Source: JALEFZ01 sp964564415
Lineage (GTDB): Bacteria; Bacteroidota; Bacteroidia; J057
Direction: 5' to 3'
Length of the DNA: 64,000 bases
NCBI GenBank assembly: GCA_964564415.1
Contig: CAZMAV010000003.1
Coordinates: forward strand, 1 to 64,000
The position numbers were made by a program, and so were the translations under genes. This document shows positions 7,574 to 15,809 of the stretch, piece after piece. Position 1 is the stretch's first letter, and every line of letters begins with the position of its first letter. Below the pieces are notes generated by a model that was not told the origin of the DNA, did no database searches, and was given only the letters and a program-made list of their open reading frames with translations.

Positions 7574-10500
7574 ATGAGCAAACTATTACACTTAAGGACT
7601 TATGTTAATTTGCCTGGCTTGGTCATGCTTTTCCTCTTTGCTGTGGGAATCTACGGTACTGCAGAGGCTCAAAGCAGGACACTAAAAGGTCAGGTAGTGA
7701 ATGAATCCGATGAGTCTCCCCTAACCGGTGCACGCATCATCGTCAAAGGGACTACCACTGGTTCATTTACTGACCAGGAAGGGAAATTTAGCCTTAAACT
7801 TCCCGATAAGGCTAATACCCTCGTCGTTAGCTACATTGGTATGCTTACCAAAAGAGTCAATGTCGAAGGAAAAAGCGAAATTACCATTGCCCTCAAAGAA
7901 GAGGCGGTAAAGACCGGAGAAGTTATCATCACAGCTCTCGGAGTGGAAAGGGAAGAAAAGGCCCTGGGTTACTCCGTCCAAAAGCTGAGAGGAGACGAAG
8001 TAGCGGAGGTAAAAACCACCAACCTCGTCAATGCCCTTTCAGGAAAGGTAGCCGGTGTCTACATTACAGGCAGCGCAGCCGGACCTACTGCCTCAGCTAA
8101 CATCAATATTCGTGGTGTGGCTTCCCTGCTGGGCAACAATCAGCCGCTCTTCGTTGTCAATGGCTTGCCCATCACCAACGATCTGTACAGCTTTGATGAC
8201 GGACTGAATGGTTCGACCACCATCGACTTCGGAAACGCTGCTCAGATCGTCAACCCTGACGATATTGCCTCAGTCAACATTCTTAAAGGACCTGCAGCCT
8301 CTGCCCTCTACGGTTCTCGTGCAGCCAACGGTGTCATTCTGATCGAAACCAAGACAGGAAAAGGAGCCAAAGGACTGGGTGTAAGTTACAGCAACACCAC
8401 CACCGTCCAGACCATTTTGAGGCTTCCTGACTACCAGAATGAATTTGGATTCGGAGGAGGAGGTAAGTACTCCTACAAGGACGGTACCAACTACATTGGT
8501 TCTGAAGAGTATTATGAGGCTTATGGTGAAAACTGGGGGCCCCGCACGAATGGACAGCTTATCAAGCAGTTCAATTCTGACGGAGAGGCCGTACCCTTCA
8601 CTGCGGCACCTAACAATGTCCGCAACTTCTTCCGAACCGGCGTTAATGAAATCAACAACATCTCTCTCTCCAATGATACAGAGGACGGAGATGCCAGACT
8701 TTCCTACACCAATGTCTCCAATAGGGGTATCGTACCTAACTCCAACCTCAGGAGAAATACCCTTCAGGCCAGTATTGGCAAGGAGATGTTGAACGACAGG
8801 CTGACGGTTCGCCTGAATGCCATGTACGTCAATTCCAGCTCGGACAATGTCCCTAACTCTGGTTATGATGAGTCATCTTCCATCATGTATGGTTGGTTGT
8901 GGTATCCTCGTCAGGTAGAAATTGATGACCTGCGCGACTACTGGGTACCCGGTCAGGAAGGTGTACAGCAACGCTATGTAGAGAACCTCTGGGTAAATAA
9001 TCCCTGGTTCATTGCCAATGAGAATACCAACTCCTTCAATAGCAACCGCCTGATCGGAAACTTTCAGGTACGCTACGAACTCAGCGATCGCCTCCACGTG
9101 CGCCTGCGCTATGGAGCGGACATCCTGGATGAGGAAAGGCAGTACCGCCGCGCACCCTCGACCAAGGCTGTCCTTCAGGGAAGCTATCGCGAGGATGAAA
9201 TCTCTTTTTCTGAGACCAATGCAGAAGCCTTGATCGGGTATAACACCAATCCCCTGGACGGTTCAGATTTTGACATGGACATCAAAGTGGGAGGTAACAT
9301 CATGCGTCAGGATGCCAACTTCCTGGTCGCCAACAATCCCCAGTTGAAGTTTTTCGGTACAGAGCCCAGTATCTACACCCTGACCAATTCTCGGTCAGGC
9401 GTGCTGGTAGAGTCTCAGAAGACCCAGACAGGTATCAATAGCTTGTTTGCTGTAGGTACCTTCTCTTTCAGAAACTACCTTTACCTGGACGCTACTTATC
9501 GCCAGGATTGGAACTCTACCCTGGTCAATCCTGTGGAGGGACTTGAAGGTTCTTCTTACAGCTTTGGCTATCCTTCCGTGTCTCTTAGTGCCATTGTCTC
9601 TGAGATGCTCAATTTGCCTGTTTCCTCTCCCGTTTCCTTTATCAAGTTGAAGGCCAATTACGCAGAGGTAGGAAACGGTGCTCCTCCCTATTCTTTTGGA
9701 AGAACCTTTACGCCTCAGGCATCTTTCGGTACCAATTCTGTATTCACTACCAACAGAACGGTAGCCGATCCCAACCTGAGAAACGAGCGCACCACTGCCT
9801 TCGAGGTAGGAATAGACTACAGAATGTATAAGGATCGCCTCCGCATCGATGCGACCTATTATGACATGCGCAGTTTTAACCAGGTGATCTTCCTGCCTGT
9901 AGCTACTTCCAGTGGATATGACTTTAAAATTACCAATGGTGGAGAAATTCGCAACCGTGGTTTTGAACTCTTGCTGGCTGCTCGTCCCGTGCAGAGGGAC
10001 AACTTTAGCTGGGACATTGTCTTCAACATTGGTAGAAACAGGTCAATCGTAGAGTCCTTGCCTGATGTGATCAGTGGCGGACGCTATTCTGTCATTGCCG
10101 ACCTTTATCCAGGTGATGAAGGGGGGGCAGACCTCGAGTTTGTAGCTGAAGAAGGAGAGCTTTTCGGACAACTGTATGGACTTGGATTCCAGCGGGATCC
10201 CGAGACTGGACAAATTATCCACGAAAATGGATTGCCCCTGCTCACCGAAGAGAAGGTTTCTGCCGGATCTTTCCAGCCCGACTTGAGAGCAGGTGTGTAC
10301 AACACCTTCAGCTTTAAGAATCTTGTATTTGGCTTCCTCTTTGACGGTCAGATTGGCGGTAAGATCTACTCCAGGTCTCACGCCCTCTATAATACGGGCG
10401 GAACCATCACCAATGACGATGATCCCCTGCTCGACCTGCCGACCACAGAGGGAAGAACTGTATACTCTGTAGACTACGACGCCAATGGTGAACCCGTCTA

Positions 10501-10921
10501 TACCTTGGAAGAAGAAGGAGGTATCATCGGTCCCGGCCTGATGTATGACGACAACGGAAACCTCGTGCCCAACGACGTCCCCGTAGAGCCAGGAGGAGCC
10601 GGTTATACCGGATATTTCTACAACTATTATGGAAATGGATTCAACCGCGACAACATCGAGGCAGCTACTTACGACGCTACTTATTTCAAGTTGCGTGAGG
10701 TGAAACTGGGATACCGCTTTCCCGACGCTGTACTGGGAAGCACCGGCCTGACCAACCTCAAGTTTTCATTGATCGGAAGAAATCTACTTCTCTTTACGAA
10801 TGTACCTACCATCGACCCCGAAACTTACTCCATCAGAAACGGCATCTTCGTACCCGGATTCGAGAGTACCCAGCTGCCTTCTGTTAGAAGCTTCGGATTC
10901 TCCCTGACCGTAGGATTCTAA
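7574..10921 (+). CDS. SusC/RagA family TonB-linked outer membrane protein
   Basis: An outer-membrane TonB-dependent importer of 1115 residues that would form the barrel of a SusCD transporter. In order: a signal peptide (cleavage near AEA/QS, residue 32), a carboxypeptidase-like regulatory domain (about 38-115, LKGQVVNESDESPLTG), the plug domain with the SusC-type segment ANINIRGVASL and VVNGLPI, and a long beta barrel ending SFGFSLTVGF with a terminal aromatic residue as barrel proteins have. No N-terminal anti-sigma-interacting extension is present, so ECF-type control is unlikely. The partner susD lies 66 bases downstream. No glycoside hydrolase is nearby, so a polysaccharide substrate is not indicated; peptides or other nutrients are possible. 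Confidence 0.96.
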   Translation: MSKLLHLRTYVNLPGLVMLFLFAVGIYGTAEAQSRTLKGQVVNESDESPLTGARIIVKGTTTGSFTDQEGKFSLKLPDKANTLVVSYIGMLTKRVNVEGKSEITIALKEEAVKTGEVIITALGVEREEKALGYSVQKLRGDEVAEVKTTNLVNALSGKVAGVYITGSAAGPTASANINIRGVASLLGNNQPLFVVNGLPITNDLYSFDDGLNGSTTIDFGNAAQIVNPDDIASVNILKGPAASALYGSRAANGVILIETKTGKGAKGLGVSYSNTTTVQTILRLPDYQNEFGFGGGGKYSYKDGTNYIGSEEYYEAYGENWGPRTNGQLIKQFNSDGEAVPFTAAPNNVRNFFRTGVNEINNISLSNDTEDGDARLSYTNVSNRGIVPNSNLRRNTLQASIGKEMLNDRLTVRLNAMYVNSSSDNVPNSGYDESSSIMYGWLWYPRQVEIDDLRDYWVPGQEGVQQRYVENLWVNNPWFIANENTNSFNSNRLIGNFQVRYELSDRLHVRLRYGADILDEERQYRRAPSTKAVLQGSYREDEISFSETNAEALIGYNTNPLDGSDFDMDIKVGGNIMRQDANFLVANNPQLKFFGTEPSIYTLTNSRSGVLVESQKTQTGINSLFAVGTFSFRNYLYLDATYRQDWNSTLVNPVEGLEGSSYSFGYPSVSLSAIVSEMLNLPVSSPVSFIKLKANYAEVGNGAPPYSFGRTFTPQASFGTNSVFTTNRTVADPNLRNERTTAFEVGIDYRMYKDRLRIDATYYDMRSFNQVIFLPVATSSGYDFKITNGGEIRNRGFELLLAARPVQRDNFSWDIVFNIGRNRSIVESLPDVISGGRYSVIADLYPGDEGGADLEFVAEEGELFGQLYGLGFQRDPETGQIIHENGLPLLTEEKVSAGSFQPDLRAGVYNTFSFKNLVFGFLFDGQIGGKIYSRSHALYNTGGTITNDDDPLLDLPTTEGRTVYSVDYDANGEPVYTLEEEGGIIGPGLMYDDNGNLVPNDVPVEPGGAGYTGYFYNYYGNGFNRDNIEAATYDATYFKLREVKLGYRFPDAVLGSTGLTNLKFSLIGRNLLLFTNVPTIDPETYSIRNGIFVPGFESTQLPSVRSFGFSLTVGF

Positions 10922-10987
10922 AGAAACCTCAATGCGAGAGGTCTGTAAGGCCTTTCGCCCTATTCTTTTCACTTCCAAGCATTTGAT

Positions 10988-12466
10988 ATGAAACAATTAG
11001 CATATATTTTCATTTTCCTTTCGGGGATATTTCTTCTGAACTCTTGTGAGCAGTTCGAAGAATTCAACAACAATCCAAATGAGCCCACCGTGGTTTCCTC
11101 TGATGTATTGCTTACTTCTGCCATTCGTCAGAGTGTAAATACTTCAGTAAACGAGTCTTTTCTTTTGGGAAATAACGCGGCTCAACTTTCGACCAAAACC
11201 CTCCGTACGGAGGTAGATGCCTACAACTGGAATGCTTTTCCCACCGTATGGGAAGGCTTTTATGAGAGTTTGACGGATGTATATTCCGTAGAGGATCTAG
11301 CTCTTGAAAGCGGGAATGAGCAGATGGAAGGCGTAGCCCTTGTCATGCGCTCATGGATTTTCGCTACCCTGACCAACGCCTACGGTGATATACCATTTAC
11401 AGGTGCTATCCAGGGTGAAACTGATAATTTCACTCCTGCCTACACGGCTCAGTCTGAGATATATCCTCAGTTGCTCGATGATCTGGAGCGGGCGGCCACT
11501 CTCCTGGAGACAGGTGCTGGAACCATCACCGGCGATATTCTTTTGAATGGAGACAATACCAAGTGGGCCAAGTTGGCCAATTCACTGCGCCTTCGCCTTC
11601 TGATGACGGCTAATTCCGCTCTGGCCAGTCCTGGTCCTGCCTTCAGTAGCATTGTTTCCGCAGGCAATATCATGACCAGCAATGACGACAATGCTACCCT
11701 CTCATACCTCGGTGGTTTTCCCAACCAGTTTCCGCTGGTACCCTTGAAGATCGGAGACTTTGACGCCGTGGCCCTGAGCGAGTCTTTGCTGGACGTCTTC
11801 AATACCAACAGCGATCCTAGGGCTTCTCGTTATGCCCGTCCTGACAACGATGACTATCAGAATCCCACTTTCACAGGTGCTGTTAATGGTTCTAGTTCAG
11901 CCAATTGTAGCAAAATTGGATCGAGGTTAGGTGCGGCTTACTTCGACGACCCCGCTCAGACTACAGCAGCACAGCTTGGACTGGGCACTGCTGAAGGCAT
12001 CATCATGACTTATGCCGAGGTAGAATTCCTTCTGGCAGAGGCTGCCGCTAAGGGATGGATCAGCGATGACGTCGAAGGGCACTACAAGGCTGGAATTCAG
12101 GCTTCCATGGACTATTATCAGGTGGACTATGCTCCTTTTGGATATACAGGCTTCGAAGACTTCTACGCCAATTCAGGTGTGGCTTATTCCGAAGTTACTG
12201 ACATTTGGGAGCAGAAGTGGATTGCTCTGTTTTTCACCGGATTGGAGCCTTATTACGAGGTAAGAAGATGGTATGTCGAAAGTGGAGAGAGTTTTTCGGG
12301 AATTCCCTTTTTGGAGCCTGCCTGCGAAAACCTCAACAACGACAACCTGCCGCTGAGATTTCTCTACCCCGGTGAGGAGATCAGTTTGAATACCAGCAAT
12401 TATGAGGAAGCTGTCAACCGTCTGGGTGAAAACAGCCAAAATGCCAAAATGTGGCTGGTAGAATAA
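10988..12466 (+). CDS. SusD/RagB family nutrient-binding outer membrane lipoprotein
   Basis: A 492-residue surface lipoprotein that caps the SusC barrel and binds the substrate. The signal peptide ends in a lipobox LLNSC, placing the lipidated Cys at residue 20, followed by the typical FEEFNNNPNEP segment of the SusD-like-2 branch. TPR-like helices follow (VMRSWIFATLTNAYGDIPFTGA), and the C-terminal region ends at WLVE. It is the second gene of the susC operon and is closed by a strong terminator at 12486-12523. The substrate cannot be read from the sequence. Confidence 0.95.
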   Translation: MKQLAYIFIFLSGIFLLNSCEQFEEFNNNPNEPTVVSSDVLLTSAIRQSVNTSVNESFLLGNNAAQLSTKTLRTEVDAYNWNAFPTVWEGFYESLTDVYSVEDLALESGNEQMEGVALVMRSWIFATLTNAYGDIPFTGAIQGETDNFTPAYTAQSEIYPQLLDDLERAATLLETGAGTITGDILLNGDNTKWAKLANSLRLRLLMTANSALASPGPAFSSIVSAGNIMTSNDDNATLSYLGGFPNQFPLVPLKIGDFDAVALSESLLDVFNTNSDPRASRYARPDNDDYQNPTFTGAVNGSSSANCSKIGSRLGAAYFDDPAQTTAAQLGLGTAEGIIMTYAEVEFLLAEAAAKGWISDDVEGHYKAGIQASMDYYQVDYAPFGYTGFEDFYANSGVAYSEVTDIWEQKWIALFFTGLEPYYEVRRWYVESGESFSGIPFLEPACENLNNDNLPLRFLYPGEEISLNTSNYEEAVNRLGENSQNAKMWLVE

Positions 12467-12485
12467 ATATATAAACATCTAGCTT

Positions 12486-12523
12486 AAAAGCATTGTTCTG
12501 AGCGATAGGAACAATGCTTTTTT
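12486..12523 (+). terminator. Intrinsic terminator of the susC/susD operon
   Basis: The stem AAAAGCATTGTTC (12486-12498) pairs perfectly with GAACAATGCTTTT (12509-12521) across a 10-base loop and runs into TTTTTT. It lies only 13 bases before the BCCT start codon, so the transporter needs readthrough or a very close promoter. Confidence 0.85.
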
Positions 12524-12535
12524 AACTTTACACCC

Positions 12536-14143
12536 ATGAGTGACAACGAGAAAAAGTCGAAATCCAACAAGTACTTCGACATACACGCCCCTGTTTTTTA
12601 CCCTTCAGCCATTCTTATCCTACTCTTTATAGGGCTAACCCTTGGCATTGGCAAACCCATGGAAGAGATCTTCAACCAACTTTCGAGTGGGATGACTTCC
12701 AATATGGGTTGGCTCTTTATTTTTGCCGTCAATTTTTTTCTGGCCTTTTGTATATACCTCGCAGTCAGCAAGTATGGCAATATTCGCCTGGGAGGTCAGG
12801 ATGCCAAACCCGAGTTTAGTGTATTTGCCTGGTTTGCCATGTTGTTTTCTGCTGGGATGGGCATCGGTTTGCTCTACTTTAGTGTAGCCGAGCCGATGAA
12901 CCACTACGCCACTCCTCCTCTCGAAGCAAGAAATAATGTAGAAAAGGCACAGAACGCCATGCATTTTACCTTCCTCCACTATGGCCTTCATGTATGGGCC
13001 ATCTACGCCCTGGTAGGACTCTCCCTGGGCTTTTTTGCCTTTAATAAAAAATTACCCCTTACCATACGTTCTACCTTTTATCCTGTCCTTGGCGAACGCA
13101 TATATGGGCCGATTGGAAATATCATCGATGTGGTGGCTGTTTTGGCTACGCTGTTTGGGTTGGCTACCTCCCTGGGATTCGGGGTGCAGCAGGTGGCCTC
13201 AGGACTCAACCATTTATTTGGCCTGCCAGATGAGATCTGGATGCAGGTCGTGCTCATCGTGGTGATCACCCTGGCTGCGACCATTTCGGTAGTTTTAGGA
13301 CTGGACAAGGGTGTAAGGGTTCTCAGCGAGCTAAATATGCGCCTGGGACTGGGCTTTCTCATCCTGATGATTATTCTGGGGCCTACTATATTTCTGTTGG
13401 ATGGATTTATTCAGAATACCGGGGTGTACTTCCAGAACCTTATCGAGGTCGGGACCTGGACAGAAACCTATAAGGGCAGCAACTGGCAAAATGGCTGGAC
13501 GGTGTTTTACTGGGCCTGGTGGATTTCCTGGTCCCCCTTTGTAGGCATGTTTATCGCACGTGTATCCCGCGGACGAACCGTGAGGGAATTTATCCTGGGG
13601 GTACTTTTTGTCCCCACTATTTTGACCTTTCTTTGGATGTCGGTCTTTGGAGGTTCGGCCATGTTTTTGGAACTCAATGGCATAGCTAATATTGCTCAGG
13701 CAGTAGAAGAAAATCAATCCATTGCCCTCTTTATGATGCTGGAACAGTATCCCCTGGGTTTTATTACATCAATCATAGGCATTGTATTGGTAACCAGTTT
13801 CTTTGTTACTTCGTCCGACAGTGGTTCTTTGGTGATCGACAGCATCACTTCCGGTGGCAAACTGGACGCTCCGATAGGTCAACGCATTTTCTGGGCTTTG
13901 TCCGAAGGCGCAGTGGCGGCAACCCTTCTCCTCGGAGGCGGACTGGCTGCCATGCAAACGGCTTCTATCAGTGCAGGCCTACCCTTTACCCTGCTGTTAA
14001 TAGCGATGGCCTTTATCCTACGCAAGGGACTCAAGCAGGAAAAAGAGGAAATGGAAGCGGCCAAAGAAAAGAAGGAGCGCAAGTCCTATGAAGAAGTCAT
14101 CAGGGAACTCGTCAACAAAAGAGGTAAGGTAGGAAGCAAATGA
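12536..14143 (+). CDS. BCCT family betaine/carnitine/choline-type transporter
   Basis: A 12-helix secondary transporter of 535 residues for quaternary-ammonium osmolytes, normally Na+- or H+-driven. Hallmarks are GMGIGLLYFSVAEPMNHY in helix 3 and the Trp-rich substrate-site segment YWAWWISWSPFVGMFIARVS, followed by RGRTVREFI, the BCCT signature. The C-terminal tail is charged (KEEMEAAKEKKERK) and could be osmosensory, as in BetP, though it is short. The exact substrate (betaine, choline, carnitine or ectoine) cannot be decided. Its stop overlaps the next gene by ATGA, so it is translationally coupled to the universal stress protein. Confidence 0.95.
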   Translation: MSDNEKKSKSNKYFDIHAPVFYPSAILILLFIGLTLGIGKPMEEIFNQLSSGMTSNMGWLFIFAVNFFLAFCIYLAVSKYGNIRLGGQDAKPEFSVFAWFAMLFSAGMGIGLLYFSVAEPMNHYATPPLEARNNVEKAQNAMHFTFLHYGLHVWAIYALVGLSLGFFAFNKKLPLTIRSTFYPVLGERIYGPIGNIIDVVAVLATLFGLATSLGFGVQQVASGLNHLFGLPDEIWMQVVLIVVITLAATISVVLGLDKGVRVLSELNMRLGLGFLILMIILGPTIFLLDGFIQNTGVYFQNLIEVGTWTETYKGSNWQNGWTVFYWAWWISWSPFVGMFIARVSRGRTVREFILGVLFVPTILTFLWMSVFGGSAMFLELNGIANIAQAVEENQSIALFMMLEQYPLGFITSIIGIVLVTSFFVTSSDSGSLVIDSITSGGKLDAPIGQRIFWALSEGAVAATLLLGGGLAAMQTASISAGLPFTLLLIAMAFILRKGLKQEKEEMEAAKEKKERKSYEEVIRELVNKRGKVGSK

Positions 14144-15003
14144 AATCAAGCAACAACGTAATGCTGTGTCTGGACCTCACCGAAATGGACCAGACCCTGC
14201 TGAGGCACATCGACTACTGGACCGGCATCTTTGATGAGACCGAAGAGGTGATCCTTTTTCACAACATCAAGCACAGCTTTCCCCGCGAATTGCAGGAGAT
14301 GCTGGACCAGTTGGACCGACCCCTGAGGGATTTTGTAAAGGAAGATATAGAGGAAAAAGTTCAGGAATTTCTCCCTGATCCCGGTTACAAGATCAAAATC
14401 GAAATCAAAGAGGAAGATTCTACGGCCCATGCCATCGCGCAGGCAGCAGCCCACCACGACGTAGACCTGACCATCGTAGGGAAGAAGGTCCACTACAGCG
14501 GTACGGGTATCGTACCCTCCAAATTACTCAGGCTGTCGGAGTCCAGCGTACTGTTTTTGCCCGAAGCTGCTTTTCTTTCCATCAAAAAGATCCTGGTCCC
14601 CACGGATTTTTCCTCTTCTTCCATGAAGGCCCTCCATGCGGCCTTTTACATCCGTGAAAAGTCTGAAGCCAGCCTGGAATGCCAGCATGTCTACCACATT
14701 CCAGCCCGGTATTTTCCTCACGTACCCTTAAAAAATATCGATGACTCGCTGGTCAACCACGCCCAAAAGCGCTACCGGAAGTTTCTGGAAAAAACCGAAC
14801 GAAAGGAGCTGAGTGAGGTGGCCTGCACCTTTACTCCGGAAAAAGATAGGTCCATTGTCCAAAGTGTCTACAATTTTGCCACCCAAAATTACAAGGACCT
14901 TATCGTTATCGGCCACCGGGGCAAGACCATGTTTGTCGGTTCTGTAGCCACCGGTCTCAGCAACATGGATATGCATATACCCTTGTTGGTCATCAAGAGC
15001 TAA
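14140..15003 (+). CDS. Tandem universal stress protein coupled to the BCCT transporter
   Basis: A 287-residue protein with two UspA domains, about 1-145 and 148-287. The C-terminal domain has the nucleotide-binding-like stretch IGHRGKTMFVGSVATGLS, with a normal G-x2-G spacing but an atypical continuation. The N-terminal domain retains VGKKVHYSGTGIVPSKL. The start overlaps the BCCT stop (ATGA at 14140). UspA proteins fused to or encoded with transporters can regulate uptake, so this one probably tunes BCCT activity in response to ATP or stress; that is inference from context. A 17-bp inverted repeat follows the gene. Confidence 0.9.
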   Translation: MKSSNNVMLCLDLTEMDQTLLRHIDYWTGIFDETEEVILFHNIKHSFPRELQEMLDQLDRPLRDFVKEDIEEKVQEFLPDPGYKIKIEIKEEDSTAHAIAQAAAHHDVDLTIVGKKVHYSGTGIVPSKLLRLSESSVLFLPEAAFLSIKKILVPTDFSSSSMKALHAAFYIREKSEASLECQHVYHIPARYFPHVPLKNIDDSLVNHAQKRYRKFLEKTERKELSEVACTFTPEKDRSIVQSVYNFATQNYKDLIVIGHRGKTMFVGSVATGLSNMDMHIPLLVIKS

Positions 15004-15032
15004 GCATAGGGCATGACCTTATTGATGATACA

Positions 15033-15078
15033 TTGGGATGAATTTCTCGAAGCATAGGTACCGAAAAATTCATCCCAA
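15033..15078. repeat. 17-bp inverted repeat between usp and marR
   Basis: The left arm TTGGGATGAATTTCTCG (15033-15049) and the right arm at 15062-15078 are complementary with one mismatch around a 12-base spacer. No T run follows on the plus strand, so it is not a classical terminator. It could act as a factor-dependent terminator, an mRNA stabiliser or a protein-binding palindrome. Confidence 0.7.
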
Positions 15079-15123
15079 AACAGGAATAAGATAGCTTTAA
15101 AGTATAAAAATTTGTCTTTTTGA

Positions 15124-15200
15124 TAAGATAAATGTCAGTCAAATGAAGTTTCAAAAAGATATATTTTTATTTTTTATTACTTTCCTGTCAAATTATCTTA
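15124..15200. repeat. Imperfect inverted repeat just upstream of marR
   Basis: TAAGATAAATGTCA at 15124-15137 and TGTCAAATTATCTTA at 15186-15200 are near reverse complements. The right arm ends seven bases before the MarR start codon, and the sequence between is very AT-rich. This arrangement is typical of an autoregulated MarR operator, or it may be a leader hairpin. Confidence 0.4.
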
Positions 15201-15206
15201 GGTTCA

Positions 15207-15743
15207 ATGTTATTACTCTCCGTTGACGTGAATACAGAACTTATCCTGGCCAGTATCAGGAAAATCATCCGGGCCCTTAACCTGGAATCCAAGCGAATCC
15301 AAAAGGAATTTGGCATCAGCATCCCTCAGTTGCTATGCCTCAATTATCTAAAGAATGCCGAAAATTATCAGGCTAATACCAAAACCCTCTCCCAGGCATT
15401 AAACCTCAACCCAAGTACCATCTCGGGTATCGTCAAGCGATTGGAGAAAAAAAGCCTGATCGCCCGGCTCCCCAAGGGCAAGGACAAGCGGGTCAGCATT
15501 ATTACCCTCACAGCCGACGGAGCCCAACTTCTGGAGGATACACCCGAGCTATTTCATCAAAAACTTGACGAGCGTCTGGCCTCCCTCAAAAAAGATGATG
15601 TGGATAAAGTCAGGGAAGGGCTCAGTATTATCACTCATCTCCTGGAAGTCAATGACATTGATGCAGCTCCCCTTCTCTCCATAGAAGACAGCTTCGATGC
15701 CCCCGATCTCTCAAAAAAGAGGGAGGATATCAACGACAATTGA
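15207..15743 (+). CDS. MarR family transcriptional regulator
   Basis: A 178-residue winged-helix regulator. The DNA-binding region is about residues 45-110: ISIPQLLCLNYL, then the recognition-helix region LNLNPSTISGIVKRLEKKSLI, and the wing RLPKGKDKRVSIITLTADG with the conserved Asp-Lys-Arg. The C-terminal helices are long and may extend the dimer interface; the last 30 residues are Asp-rich. It follows the BCCT-usp pair in the same direction after a 200-base gap containing inverted repeats, so it may control osmolyte uptake. MarR proteins next to compatible-solute genes are known. The start at ATG 15207 is the best available. Confidence 0.9.
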   Translation: MLLLSVDVNTELILASIRKIIRALNLESKRIQKEFGISIPQLLCLNYLKNAENYQANTKTLSQALNLNPSTISGIVKRLEKKSLIARLPKGKDKRVSIITLTADGAQLLEDTPELFHQKLDERLASLKKDDVDKVREGLSIITHLLEVNDIDAAPLLSIEDSFDAPDLSKKREDINDN

Positions 15744-15809
15744 TGCTAATTGAGCGTGGTAGATGATTTTTATCCATTTACCTGAGCCAGAATAAGCTTA
15801 CAGGAAACT

